DNA of 9,046 nt, taken from Syntrophobacter sp. DG_60 (GTDB taxonomy: Bacteria; Desulfobacterota; Desulfofervidia; Desulfofervidales; DG-60). Position numbers and translations under genes: made by a program. The stretch is from positions 1 to 9,046 of the forward strand of contig LJNA01000050.1 in NCBI GenBank assembly GCA_001304365.1, read 5' to 3'. Under the pieces are notes generated by a model that had not been told where the DNA came from, made no database searches, and saw only the letters and a program-made list of their open reading frames with translations. Positions 1 through 6,298 of the stretch are shown piece after piece. Each line of letters starts with the position of its first letter. Position 1 is the first letter of the stretch.

Positions 1-1
1 A

Positions 2-637
2 GACGGTATTTATTCTATCTTTTCCCGTGATCCCCGAGTGTTGTTCATCTCTATTCATCAAGATCCCCGGACCCTTTACCCCGGAACAGGATTTGTTCAT
101 CAAATAGGAGAAATGGAGGGCGAAGGTTATTCAGTAAATGTGCCCCTCCTTCCTGGAACAAGTGATGTAGCTTATAGATATGTGCTGGATAATATTTTCA
201 TTCCCTTAGCTAGAGAGTTTCGGCCAGAATTGATATTAATGGTAGATGGTAGTGACCCACACTTTACTGACAGAATAACCCAGATGGCATTGACACTTGA
301 AGGAATTTATATGATTGGCCAGGTAGTAAGGAACACCGCTGATGAGGTATGCCAGGGCAAGGTAGTGGATTTTCCAGGATCAGGTTACAGTTATAAACCT
401 GAGATAGTATCTATGGGGTGGCTGGCATCTATCGCCGGTGTAACTGGGATTGAGTTTGAAATCGATAAGCCTATCCCACTTCCTCATAAACTTAAAAGAG
501 ATCAGTGGATGTTGGAAACCAAGCTGATAGTAAAAGCAGTGCAAGAAAAACTTGCTCCCTTTTGGAAATGCTTTAACAAAAGTACTCAACACCTAGAGCA
601 GAGGGTAGTCATAACCGAGATAGTTCCTTTAAAATAG
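2..637 (+). CDS. Histone deacetylase family (acetylpolyamine amidohydrolase/AcuC-like) hydrolase, C-terminal part
   Basis: This is the 3' part of a gene that enters from the left edge; the frame is open from base 2, so the GTG at 38 is probably an internal valine. The family comprises zinc-dependent hydrolases that remove acetyl groups from acetyl-lysine, acetylpolyamines or related small amides in the cytoplasm. The visible start, DPRVLFISIHQDPRTLYPGTG, is the typical segment just after the catalytic His-His pair, which itself lies outside the window. The family's third zinc ligand is seen as the Asp of GSDPH (codon 254-256), where relatives have GFDAH. The transition-state Tyr is seen in PGSGY (codon about 386-388), the counterpart of the usual GGGY loop. 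The C-terminal tail is short, with no extra domain. The next gene starts 2 bases after the stop, which suggests cotranscription. The family is sure; the substrate cannot be told from this fragment. Confidence 0.9.
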   Translation, partial: DGIYSIFSRDPRVLFISIHQDPRTLYPGTGFVHQIGEMEGEGYSVNVPLLPGTSDVAYRYVLDNIFIPLAREFRPELILMVDGSDPHFTDRITQMALTLEGIYMIGQVVRNTADEVCQGKVVDFPGSGYSYKPEIVSMGWLASIAGVTGIEFEIDKPIPLPHKLKRDQWMLETKLIVKAVQEKLAPFWKCFNKSTQHLEQRVVITEIVPLK

Positions 638-639
638 TC

Positions 640-1320
640 TTGCAAGTAATTGCAAAATCTTCTTTAACCTTGTTTTTATTTTATTTGCTTATATTTTTCC
701 TAGGGGCATGCATTGGTAGCTTTTGTAATGTCTGTATCTACAGACTACCTAAAGGGCTTTCTATAATATGGCCTTCCTCCTATTGCCCTGTTTGTAAAAA
801 TCCTGTTAAAATCCGGCACAATATACCTATTTTAAGCTTTATCCTGCTTAGGGGTAAATGTGCCTATTGTGGGAATCCTATCTCTATTTATTATCCATTT
901 GTAGAGGCAATAAGTGGTCTAACTTATTTATTTTTGTTTAAAAAATTTTATTTTCAATATGAATTTTTTGTTTATGTCTTGTTTTTTACAGCATTTATTA
1001 TCCTTGCTTTCTGTGCCTTAAAATCTGATTTTATTTCACTTTATATTACCATCCCTGGAATAATCTTGGGTCTTATATTTATCAAATCATGGCAAGGGTT
1101 GGCCTTTGGTTTCCTATTTTCTCTTTTTCTTTACCTCATAAAGCAATCAGAAAGAAAGAATATCCCCCTCTTTATGTTTTTTGGCAGTGTAATGGCAAAT
1201 AAGACAATAATTATATGTATTCTTGCTCTTCCATTTTATCTTTTCTTTAAGTGGCGATTAAAGAAGAATGCCTTCCCACTTTTTCTTCTGATTTTCTCTC
1301 TTTATTTTGTTTTGTGTTGA
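640..1320 (+). CDS. Prepilin-peptidase-like membrane protein lacking both catalytic aspartates (probable pseudoenzyme)
   Basis: A 226-residue, very hydrophobic protein with about six membrane segments, related to type IV prepilin peptidases (PilD/GspO, peptidase family A24). The N-terminal domain is well kept: IGSFCNVCIYRLPKG at about 25-39 and two CxxC pairs (C49/C52 and C74/C77) that form the cytoplasmic zinc-binding, methylase-type domain. The protease half is degenerate. Aligned without gaps to the intact paralogue at 2412-3143, the first active-site Asp is Ala126, the following Pro-Asp is Ser133-Leu134, and the Gly-rich GGGD loop is replaced by ERKN (171-174), with Asn at the catalytic Asp position. 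It should therefore not cleave prepilins; whether it methylates or binds them is unknown. The TTG at 640 is the only start near the preceding stop, with no clear ribosome site, so initiation may depend on translational coupling to the hydrolase gene. It is full length with no frameshift, arguing for a maintained gene. Alternative: an early-stage pseudogene. Confidence 0.75.
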   Translation: MQVIAKSSLTLFLFYLLIFFLGACIGSFCNVCIYRLPKGLSIIWPSSYCPVCKNPVKIRHNIPILSFILLRGKCAYCGNPISIYYPFVEAISGLTYLFLFKKFYFQYEFFVYVLFFTAFIILAFCALKSDFISLYITIPGIILGLIFIKSWQGLAFGFLFSLFLYLIKQSERKNIPLFMFFGSVMANKTIIICILALPFYLFFKWRLKKNAFPLFLLIFSLYFVLC

Positions 1321-1344
1321 CAAATGATACTTTTTACCTATGAT
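1317..1344 (+). promoter_or_regulatory. Predicted sigma70-type promoter of the 1356 gene
   Basis: A perfect TTGACA (1317-1322) overlaps the stop codon of the preceding gene. A 16-base spacer separates it from TATGAT (1339-1344, five of six to consensus). A second TATGAT at 1344-1349 is preceded by TGA, giving an extended -10 pattern. Transcription would begin about 1350-1356, only 0-6 bases before the ATG at 1356, so the mRNA would be leaderless or nearly so. Seen by eye, no experimental support. Confidence 0.5.
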
Positions 1345-1355
1345 ATGATGAGATT

Positions 1356-2351
1356 ATGTCAGGGAGTGCTCAAAGAGACGTAAACGTCTTACATGTGGCC
1401 TTTTCAGCCCACCGATTAGAGGCTATTCCATTTTATGAAAAGGCATGGAAAGCAAGCGATTTTATCATTTTGGAAGAGCCACCACATCCCTTATTTAAAA
1501 GGATGTGGGCAGGGGAGATTGCAATAGAGGAATACCTTAACGCCGTAGAGCCATCTTTCCCTGCCTTTTCTTTAGCTAGCTGTAAATTAATTCAGCAACT
1601 TTATTCTAGAAGTAAGCAAATAGAACAAATTGATCCCTATTTAGAAAAATTAATTAAAATCTATCAATTGATAGAAGAAAAAAAGACCCCACAGGAAATT
1701 AAACAAACACCTGGTTTAACAGAGGTCTATAAAGCAGAACACTTAGCTTCTGGTAGGCTTATTGCCTATTATCAAGCAGTTCTAGGTGAATTTGATCAGG
1801 CAGTAGCCGCAGTCAAGGAATTTGCTCAAGCAGATGCCAAAAGGATTGCCCTAAGAGATAGAATGAGGGCCAAAGCAATCACTGAATATCTGGCCGATAA
1901 AAATGGTCATGCCTTCGTAGAAACAGGTTATATCCACCTATTTTTGCCTTATTATCTTTGTCAAATCTTACCAGGAAAATGGAAGATTCATGCCCATTTT
2001 TTACTAGTTACCCCTGCCCGTAAGTTGGCTAAAGAGATTTTAGGAAAACCACTTCCTTATCCCTTGGTACCTGGTGATATGCTTACACTTTGGTATATTG
2101 GTAAAAAGAAGATAAATAAAGAATGGGAAGATTTGTTTACAGCGCGGGTTCTGATATACAATAAGCTCATTAGTACAGAGGAACTACGTCCCACAGACCA
2201 TGTACCTTATCCCCATCTTACAGAGGGATTTAAAATCAAGGCTATGCTTAGAAAACTTGATTATAATGACTGCGCCCGCTTGTTTAAAATCATTAAATGG
2301 CTACCAAGGGAAAAAGCATGGACAGTACTAAAAAAGATATGTCCATCTTAG
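1356..2351 (+). CDS. Uncharacterised protein with TraB/ChaN/EreA-like motif pattern
   Basis: A 331-residue, soluble-looking protein that I do not recognise as a named family; there is no signal peptide or membrane segment. What can be seen: a predicted beta strand ending in FSAH (His19), then IILEEPP (Glu40/Glu41) after a helix. A helical middle follows (about 70-165), then LRDRMRAKAI (Arg167, Asp168, Arg169) and ETGYIHL (Gly191, His194). The order strand-xxH, strand-EE, RDxxM/R-helix, strand-GxxH resembles the layout of the TraB/PrgY, ChaN, EreA and TIKI superfamily, where these residues line a metal or catalytic site. That relation is inferred from motif spacing only. Residues 210-331 are basic and have no recognised domain. 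The gene has its own predicted promoter and sits between two prepilin-peptidase-related genes, all on one strand. ATG at 1356 is the chosen start; a clear Shine-Dalgarno sequence is lacking. That it is a gene is secure; the function is open. Confidence 0.8.
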   Translation: MSGSAQRDVNVLHVAFSAHRLEAIPFYEKAWKASDFIILEEPPHPLFKRMWAGEIAIEEYLNAVEPSFPAFSLASCKLIQQLYSRSKQIEQIDPYLEKLIKIYQLIEEKKTPQEIKQTPGLTEVYKAEHLASGRLIAYYQAVLGEFDQAVAAVKEFAQADAKRIALRDRMRAKAITEYLADKNGHAFVETGYIHLFLPYYLCQILPGKWKIHAHFLLVTPARKLAKEILGKPLPYPLVPGDMLTLWYIGKKKINKEWEDLFTARVLIYNKLISTEELRPTDHVPYPHLTEGFKIKAMLRKLDYNDCARLFKIIKWLPREKAWTVLKKICPS

Positions 2352-2376
2352 TGTAGATTTTATCTATTCTAAAAAG

Positions 2377-2406
2377 TTGACATCCATTAGGGCAAAATGC
2401 TATGAA
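2377..2406 (+). promoter_or_regulatory. Predicted sigma70-type promoter of the prepilin peptidase gene
   Basis: TTGACA at 2377-2382, an 18-base spacer and TATGAA at 2401-2406 preceded by TGC, which forms an extended -10 element. The predicted transcription start near 2412-2413 coincides with the GTG start codon at 2412, so a leaderless mRNA is implied. The short inverted repeat TAGAT/ATCTA (2354-2358 and 2362-2366) just upstream has no T-run and does not look like a terminator of the preceding gene. Confidence 0.5.
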
Positions 2407-2411
2407 AAATT

Positions 2412-3143
2412 GTGACAAGTGGATTGGCATTTGTTTTTGGGGCAGTTATAGGTAGTCTATTAAATATCTTTATATATTGCTTGCCACATAATCAATTTAT
2501 TTCCCCATTTTTTTGCCCATACTGTAAAAATAGTCTCAAGTGGTATAAGAATATTCCTATTTTAGGCCTTTTTCTCATAAAAGGGCATTGTAATCATTGC
2601 AAAAAGCCCCTTTCCTGGCAAATCCCTTTAGTGGAAACCTTAACGGCCTTATTTACTTTAGGAGTATATTTAAAGTATGCCCTTTGTCTTCTTTTTTTTG
2701 TCTATATTATCTTAGGATATAGCCTCATAATAGTTGCCTTTATTGATTTAAGATGGAAAATCATCCCTGATGTCATTACCTTACCTGGCATATTCCTTGG
2801 TATTCTTGCTAGTTTTTTATTGCCAGAGATTACCTTTAAAGAAGCTACCTTGGGAGCCATAATAGGGGGTGGAGGTTTATATCTATTCGCCTTAGGATAC
2901 TACATATTGACTAAAAGGGAGGGGATGGGCGGAGGAGATATCAAACTCCTAGCTATGATAGGTGCATTTTTGGGGTGGAAAGCCCTACTACCTGTTATAT
3001 TCCTAGCATCTCTTTTTGGTACTGTAATTGGTCTAACTATTATGATATGGAAAAAGAAGGACCGCTATCTAGCTATTCCATTTGGCCCATTCTTGTCATT
3101 AGGCGCCCTAATTATTCTCTTTAAACCCCAGCTATTTTGGTAG
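2412..3143 (+). CDS. Type IV prepilin leader peptidase / N-methyltransferase
   Basis: A 243-residue inner-membrane aspartic protease of family A24 (PilD/GspO/ComC type). Such enzymes cut the positively charged leader from type IV pilins and type II secretion pseudopilins, and the bifunctional ones also N-methylate the new N-terminus. Seen in order: a first membrane segment with IGSLLN (13-18); the cytoplasmic domain with C35-xx-C38 and C60-xx-C63; further membrane segments; catalytic Asp112 in FIDLRWKIIPD; and catalytic Asp176 in GMGGGDIKLL. Length and motif set are typical for the bifunctional form. No pilin or secretion gene lies in the window, so pilus or type II secretion use cannot be decided. 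GTG 2412 was chosen because it gives a normal-length N-terminus and an in-frame TGA precedes it at 2403; TTG 2424 is the alternative. No Shine-Dalgarno sequence is seen, in keeping with the promoter lying directly upstream. The gene symbol (pilD or gspO) is left open. Confidence 0.93.
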   Translation: MTSGLAFVFGAVIGSLLNIFIYCLPHNQFISPFFCPYCKNSLKWYKNIPILGLFLIKGHCNHCKKPLSWQIPLVETLTALFTLGVYLKYALCLLFFVYIILGYSLIIVAFIDLRWKIIPDVITLPGIFLGILASFLLPEITFKEATLGAIIGGGGLYLFALGYYILTKREGMGGGDIKLLAMIGAFLGWKALLPVIFLASLFGTVIGLTIMIWKKKDRYLAIPFGPFLSLGALIILFKPQLFW

Positions 3144-3183
3144 ACCAATATTTCATATTGAAGTAGTTAAGCTAAGTACTAGC

Positions 3184-3213
3184 TTGACAGGTTATATTTA
3201 ACAGTATTATATA
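3184..3213 (+). promoter_or_regulatory. Predicted strong promoter of the candidate ncRNA
   Basis: TTGACA (3184-3189) is followed by overlapping -10 candidates, TATTAT at 3205-3210 (15-base spacer, five of six) and TATATA at 3208-3213 (18-base spacer). No protein start on the plus strand follows within a sensible distance, so this promoter most likely serves the structured RNA that begins about 3217-3222, and possibly rplU by read-through. Confidence 0.5.
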
Positions 3214-3216
3214 TAT

Positions 3217-3446
3217 TTATCTATGCACGATATACTTACTTTTGTAGGTCTTTTTGCTGCTTGGTTTTGCCTTATGCGGTGGGTATTGCCCAAGCTTGGG
3301 ATCAAAACGTGAATAAGCACTGCGTGTAAATGGCGGGCGCCTGACAAAAAACAATAGTTGTTTTGGGTCATTTCCAACCAAAAAAGATGTAGATGCCACT
3401 TGCAATTGTAGTCTCTCTCTTTCCTGAAAAAAAAGTAAGAGCATAA
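3217..3446 (+). ncRNA. Candidate structured non-coding RNA (6S-like rod, or long rplU leader)
   Basis: This stretch lies between a consensus-like promoter and a terminator and carries no convincing protein. Its two ends pair: TATGC (3222-3226) with GCATA (3441-3445), and CTTACTTTT (3235-3243) with AAAAGTAAG (3431-3439), a perfect nine-base stem about 190 bases apart. Further in, ATTGC (3285-3289) pairs with GCAAT (3402-3406), AAG with CTT, TGG with CCA and ATC with GAT, separated by small bulges. Apical local hairpins include AAAACAA/TTGTTTT (3348-3354 with 3358-3364). A 12-base perfect palindrome CCCAAGCTTGGG (3289-3300) offers an alternative fold. A long, bulged rod with a promoter and terminator of its own resembles 6S RNA, which binds RNA polymerase, but I cannot match its sequence signature, and about 225 bases is somewhat long. 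The alternative is a 5' leader controlling rplU. That an RNA is made is fairly likely; its identity is uncertain. Confidence 0.42.
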
Positions 3447-3484
3447 AGTTTAGGGCCATCACCTTATATGCCTCCATTTTTTTT
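3439..3484 (+). terminator. Probable intrinsic terminator after the candidate ncRNA
   Basis: GAGCATAAAG (3439-3448) can pair with CTTATATGCCTC (3463-3474), leaving two single-base bulges and a 14-base loop, and is followed almost at once by eight T (3477-3484). Its 5' arm overlaps the 3' closing strand of the ncRNA rod, so the two pairings exclude each other. That is the arrangement expected of either a simple 3' end or an attenuator. The stem is AT-rich and bulged, hence moderate confidence. Confidence 0.45.
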
Positions 3485-3514
3485 ACAGGAGAAGGTTATA
3501 CCAAAGAATTTGTC

Positions 3515-3543
3515 TTGACAGGAATGGCAAAATGGCTTTTAAT
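3515..3543 (+). promoter_or_regulatory. Predicted promoter of the rplU-rpmA-obgE-proB operon
   Basis: TTGACA (3515-3520), exactly 17 bases, then TTTAAT (3538-3543, five of six). The expected start is near 3550, giving a leader of about 14 bases that carries the purine-rich GGGGGA (3554-3559) before the ATG at 3564. This is the only one of the four TTGACA promoters in the window that leaves room for a ribosome-binding site. Confidence 0.55.
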
Positions 3544-3563
3544 AAAAAAAACTGGGGGACATT

Positions 3564-3890
3564 ATGTATGCAATAGTGAAAACGGGGGGGAAGCAATATT
3601 GGGTTGAGCCAGGCAACATAATTAAGATAGAAAAAATTGATGGAAATATAGGAGAACCTATGGTATTTAAGGAGGTATTGTTAGTAGGAGGTGAAGGACA
3701 ACTTAGGATTGGAAAACCCCATCTGGAAGGTATCCAGGTAAAAGGCACAATTTTGGCGCAAGGACGCAGCAAGAAGATTGTTGTATTTAAATTTAGAAGG
3801 CGCAAGCGATATAGAAAGAAGATGGGTCATAGGCAATATTTCACATCTATAAAGATTGAAGAAATAAAGGAGGAGGGTGATGGCACATAA
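3564..3890 (+). CDS. rplU: 50S ribosomal protein L21
   Basis: A 108-residue protein of usual length for bacterial L21, which binds 23S rRNA domain V/VI in the large ribosomal subunit. It opens with [12 protein letters not shown], the standard N-terminus. It ends with the basic signature block around 77-95 ([21 protein letters not shown]), which contains the conserved R-K-x-Y-x-[KR]-x-x-G-H-R-Q core, followed by FTSIKIEEI. First gene of the operon, with its own predicted promoter and the purine-rich site GGGGGA four bases before the ATG. Its last 11 bases overlap the rpmA start, as expected for coupled synthesis of L21 and L27. Confidence 0.98.
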   Translation: MYAIVKTGGKQYWVEPGNIIKIEKIDGNIGEPMVFKEVLLVGGEGQLRIGKPHLEGIQVKGTILAQGRSKKIVVFKFRRRKRYRKKMGHRQYFTSIKIEEIKEEGDGT

Positions 3891-4140
3891 AAAGGCAGGC
3901 GGTAGTTCTCGCAATGGCCGGGATAGCATAGGAAAGAGGCTTGGTATCAAGCGATTTGCTGGCCAATTTGTAAGGGCAGGTAATATTTTAATCCGCCAAA
4001 GGGGAACCAAGGTTCATCCTGGATTCGGTGTAGGTGTAGGTAAGGATTATACACTATTTGCCAAGATTGATGGGATTGTAGCCTTTGAGCGAATGAGCCG
4101 GGACAAAAAAAGGGTCAGTGTCTATCCTACAAATGTCTAA
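3880..4140 (+). CDS. rpmA: 50S ribosomal protein L27
   Basis: An 86-residue L27 whose N-terminal arm reaches the peptidyl-transferase centre. The conserved start [16 protein letters not shown] and the signature block [23 protein letters not shown] (about 21-43) are intact. ATG 3880 was chosen over the GTG at 3877. It gives the canonical MAHKK N-terminus and lies six bases after a strong Shine-Dalgarno sequence, AGGAGG (3868-3873). The N-terminus has no cleavable extension of the kind seen in Firmicutes L27, which argues against that phylum. The TAA stop abuts the obgE ATG with no gap. Confidence 0.98.
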   Translation: MAHKKAGGSSRNGRDSIGKRLGIKRFAGQFVRAGNILIRQRGTKVHPGFGVGVGKDYTLFAKIDGIVAFERMSRDKKRVSVYPTNV

Positions 4141-5160
4141 ATGCGCTTTGTTGACGAAGCTAAGGTATATGTTAAGGCCGGAGATGGAGGCCGAGGTTGT
4201 ATCAGCTTTCGCCGTGAAAAGTACGTCCCAAAAGGTGGCCCTGATGGTGGTGATGGCGGAAGAGGAGGAAATGTAATCTTTAAGGCTACTCACCCTATTC
4301 ACACCCTCCTAGATTTTAAATACCGACAGCATCTAAAGGCCAAAAGTGGACATCATGGCAAAGGAAAAGGAAAGAAGGGAAAGGATGGAGATGATTTATT
4401 GACTTTAGTACCTTTAGGTACTGTTATAAAAAATGCAGAAACGGGAAAAATAATAACAGACTTAACAAAAGATAGTCAAGAGGTAATAGTAGCCCATGGA
4501 GGGAAAGGAGGACGAGGAAATATACACTTTTTAAGCCCCACCCATCAGGCCCCACGTTATGCAGAGCCAGGCGAGAAAGGTGAAGAGCTTTGGCTCAATT
4601 TGGAATTAAAAATCCTAGCAGATGTAAGCTTAATAGGAAACCCAAATGTAGGAAAATCTAGTTTAATTAAAGCCCTTTCTAATGCTAAACCAAAAGTAGC
4701 CCCTTATCCATTTACTACATTAACCCCACAATTAGGGGCAGTAGAAGTAGAAGGGTTTTTGCCCTTTGTGGTAGCGGAAGTACCAGGGCTACTTGAAGGA
4801 GCGCATAGAGGCATAGGATTGGGGCTATATTTTTTAAGACATATTGAAAGGAGCTTAATTATAGCCTATGTTTTAGATGCTAGTTGCATTGTTTCAGATA
4901 ATCCTTTAATGAATTTAGATGTGCTAAATGCTGAGGTTAAAGCTTATAATTCTAATTTGTTACAAAAGAGGAAAGTTGTAATTATTAATAAAATAGACCT
5001 ACCTGAGGGAAGGAGCAATCTGGCCTTGATTGTAAAGGCACTGAAAGAGCGCAATTTAAACTTTTGGGCTGTATCGGCATTGAAGAAACAAGGGATTAAA
5101 GAACTAAAAAAGGGGTTAGCTAAAGAGGTAGACAAAATCAAATATGAAGGACTTAGCTAG
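4141..5160 (+). CDS. obgE: GTPase Obg (ribosome assembly GTPase)
   Basis: A 339-residue Obg/CgtA GTPase that binds the 50S subunit, acting in its late maturation and in stress signalling. The glycine-rich Obg fold occupies 1-158 with repeats such as GDGGRG, GGDGGRGG and GGKGGRGN. The G domain follows: G1 GNPNVGKSS (166-174), G2 FTTLTP (191-196), G3 EVPGLLEGA (213-221), G4 NKID (283-286) and G5 SAL (312-314). There is no C-terminal OCT domain, so it is the short form. One oddity: G3 has Glu213 (codon gaa, 4777-4779) where nearly all family members have Asp (DxPG). Its ATG follows the rpmA stop directly and its last 17 bases overlap proB, so the four genes form one tightly coupled operon. Confidence 0.97.
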   Translation: MRFVDEAKVYVKAGDGGRGCISFRREKYVPKGGPDGGDGGRGGNVIFKATHPIHTLLDFKYRQHLKAKSGHHGKGKGKKGKDGDDLLTLVPLGTVIKNAETGKIITDLTKDSQEVIVAHGGKGGRGNIHFLSPTHQAPRYAEPGEKGEELWLNLELKILADVSLIGNPNVGKSSLIKALSNAKPKVAPYPFTTLTPQLGAVEVEGFLPFVVAEVPGLLEGAHRGIGLGLYFLRHIERSLIIAYVLDASCIVSDNPLMNLDVLNAEVKAYNSNLLQKRKVVIINKIDLPEGRSNLALIVKALKERNLNFWAVSALKKQGIKELKKGLAKEVDKIKYEGLS

Positions 5161-6280
5161 AAAGGCTATTTGTGATCGGACAAAAAGGTTAGTTATTAAG
5201 GTAGGCAGTAGTGTAATTACGGCTGAAAGAGGGATAAATTTAAATATAATTAATCATTTGAGTGATGAAATTTCGCTACTGAAGGCAGGAGGACGGGATG
5301 TTTTACTTGTATCTTCAGGGGCTATTGCATCTGGAGTGAAAAAGATGCGATTGAAAAGGCGCCTTACCTCGTTGCCGGAGCAGCAAGCCATTGCAGCCAT
5401 TGGTCAAGGGGGGCTGATTCAGGCCTATGAGGAAAAATTTGCCCAATATGGGCAACGTGTAGCCCAAATCTTGCTTACTCGCGATGACTTGGCCAACCGT
5501 CATCGTTACCTAAATGCCCGCAACACCTTATTCACCCTTCTTAAGTGGGGGGCAATCCCTATTATTAACGAAAATGACACAGTGGCTGTGGAGGAAATCC
5601 GGTTTGGCGATAACGATCAAATAGCTGCCTTGGTTACAGGGATGATGGAGGCTGATTTACTCATTCTACTTACAGACATAGACGGTCTTTATGACAAAGA
5701 TCCTAGGAGTCATCCTGATGCCCACCGCTTGCCTTTGATAGAAAAGATTGATGCTGGGATAAAAAAACTTGCAAATGGTATTCCCAGTCGTTTAGGGCGT
5801 GGAGGAATGGCAAGCAAGATCCAAATAATTAAAGATATAACAGGATTAGGGATTCCTGTATTTGTGGCCAATGGAAAAGAACCCCTTATCTTACGCAAGA
5901 TATTTTCTAGTGAGGATGTAGGCACATTGTTTCTACCTCAACCTACCCGTTTCCCTATACGCAAGCACTGGATTGCTTCTTTAAAACCGAAAGGGGAAGT
6001 TATGATAGATGCAGGGGCAGTAAGGGCCTTAACCTATGATGGGAGAAGTCTACTGCCTTCGGGCATAAAATTGGTTAAAGGGACATTTCAAGTAGGGGAC
6101 CCTGTATGTTGTGTAGATGAAAATAACCGCTGGATGGGGATTGGATTGGTAAATTATACTTCTAGCGATTTAAAAAAGATCAAGGGATTAAATACCTCTG
6201 AAATTGCTAAAGTATTGGGTTTTAAGGATTATGATGAGGTAATCCATCGAGACAATCTATTTGTAATAAAACCCGATTAA
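5144..6280 (+). CDS. proB: Glutamate 5-kinase
   Basis: A 378-residue cytoplasmic enzyme that phosphorylates glutamate to gamma-glutamyl phosphate with ATP, the first and feedback-controlled step of proline synthesis. The amino-acid-kinase domain spans about 12-265. It has VIKVGSSVIT (17-26, with the phosphate-binding Lys19), VSSGAIASG (56-64), INENDTV (141-147) with FGDND (154-158), and the nucleotide-side LTDIDGLYDKDP (176-187). RLGRGGMASK (216-225) completes it. A PUA domain follows (about 280-365), as in the long E. coli type of 367 residues. The start overlaps obgE by 17 bases, with only a weak upstream purine site, so translation is probably coupled. The partner gene proA is not in the window. 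Confidence 0.97.
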   Translation: MKDLARKAICDRTKRLVIKVGSSVITAERGINLNIINHLSDEISLLKAGGRDVLLVSSGAIASGVKKMRLKRRLTSLPEQQAIAAIGQGGLIQAYEEKFAQYGQRVAQILLTRDDLANRHRYLNARNTLFTLLKWGAIPIINENDTVAVEEIRFGDNDQIAALVTGMMEADLLILLTDIDGLYDKDPRSHPDAHRLPLIEKIDAGIKKLANGIPSRLGRGGMASKIQIIKDITGLGIPVFVANGKEPLILRKIFSSEDVGTLFLPQPTRFPIRKHWIASLKPKGEVMIDAGAVRALTYDGRSLLPSGIKLVKGTFQVGDPVCCVDENNRWMGIGLVNYTSSDLKKIKGLNTSEIAKVLGFKDYDEVIHRDNLFVIKPD

Positions 6281-6298
6281 AAACTTATCAAAATGCAG

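Noticed and set aside
3146..3160. Perfect inverted repeat CAATAT/ATATTG just after the prepilin peptidase stop
   Set aside because: AT-only, three-base loop and no following T-run; too weak to call a terminator.
3217..3477. Minus-strand open frame of 86 codons covering the rplU upstream region
   Set aside because: No recognisable domain, no convincing ribosome site, odd composition, and it spans exactly the paired RNA region with its own plus-strand promoter; a chance frame is more likely.
3681..4010. Minus-strand open frames over rplU and rpmA
   Set aside because: They are antisense shadows of two highly conserved ribosomal protein genes and show no family features.
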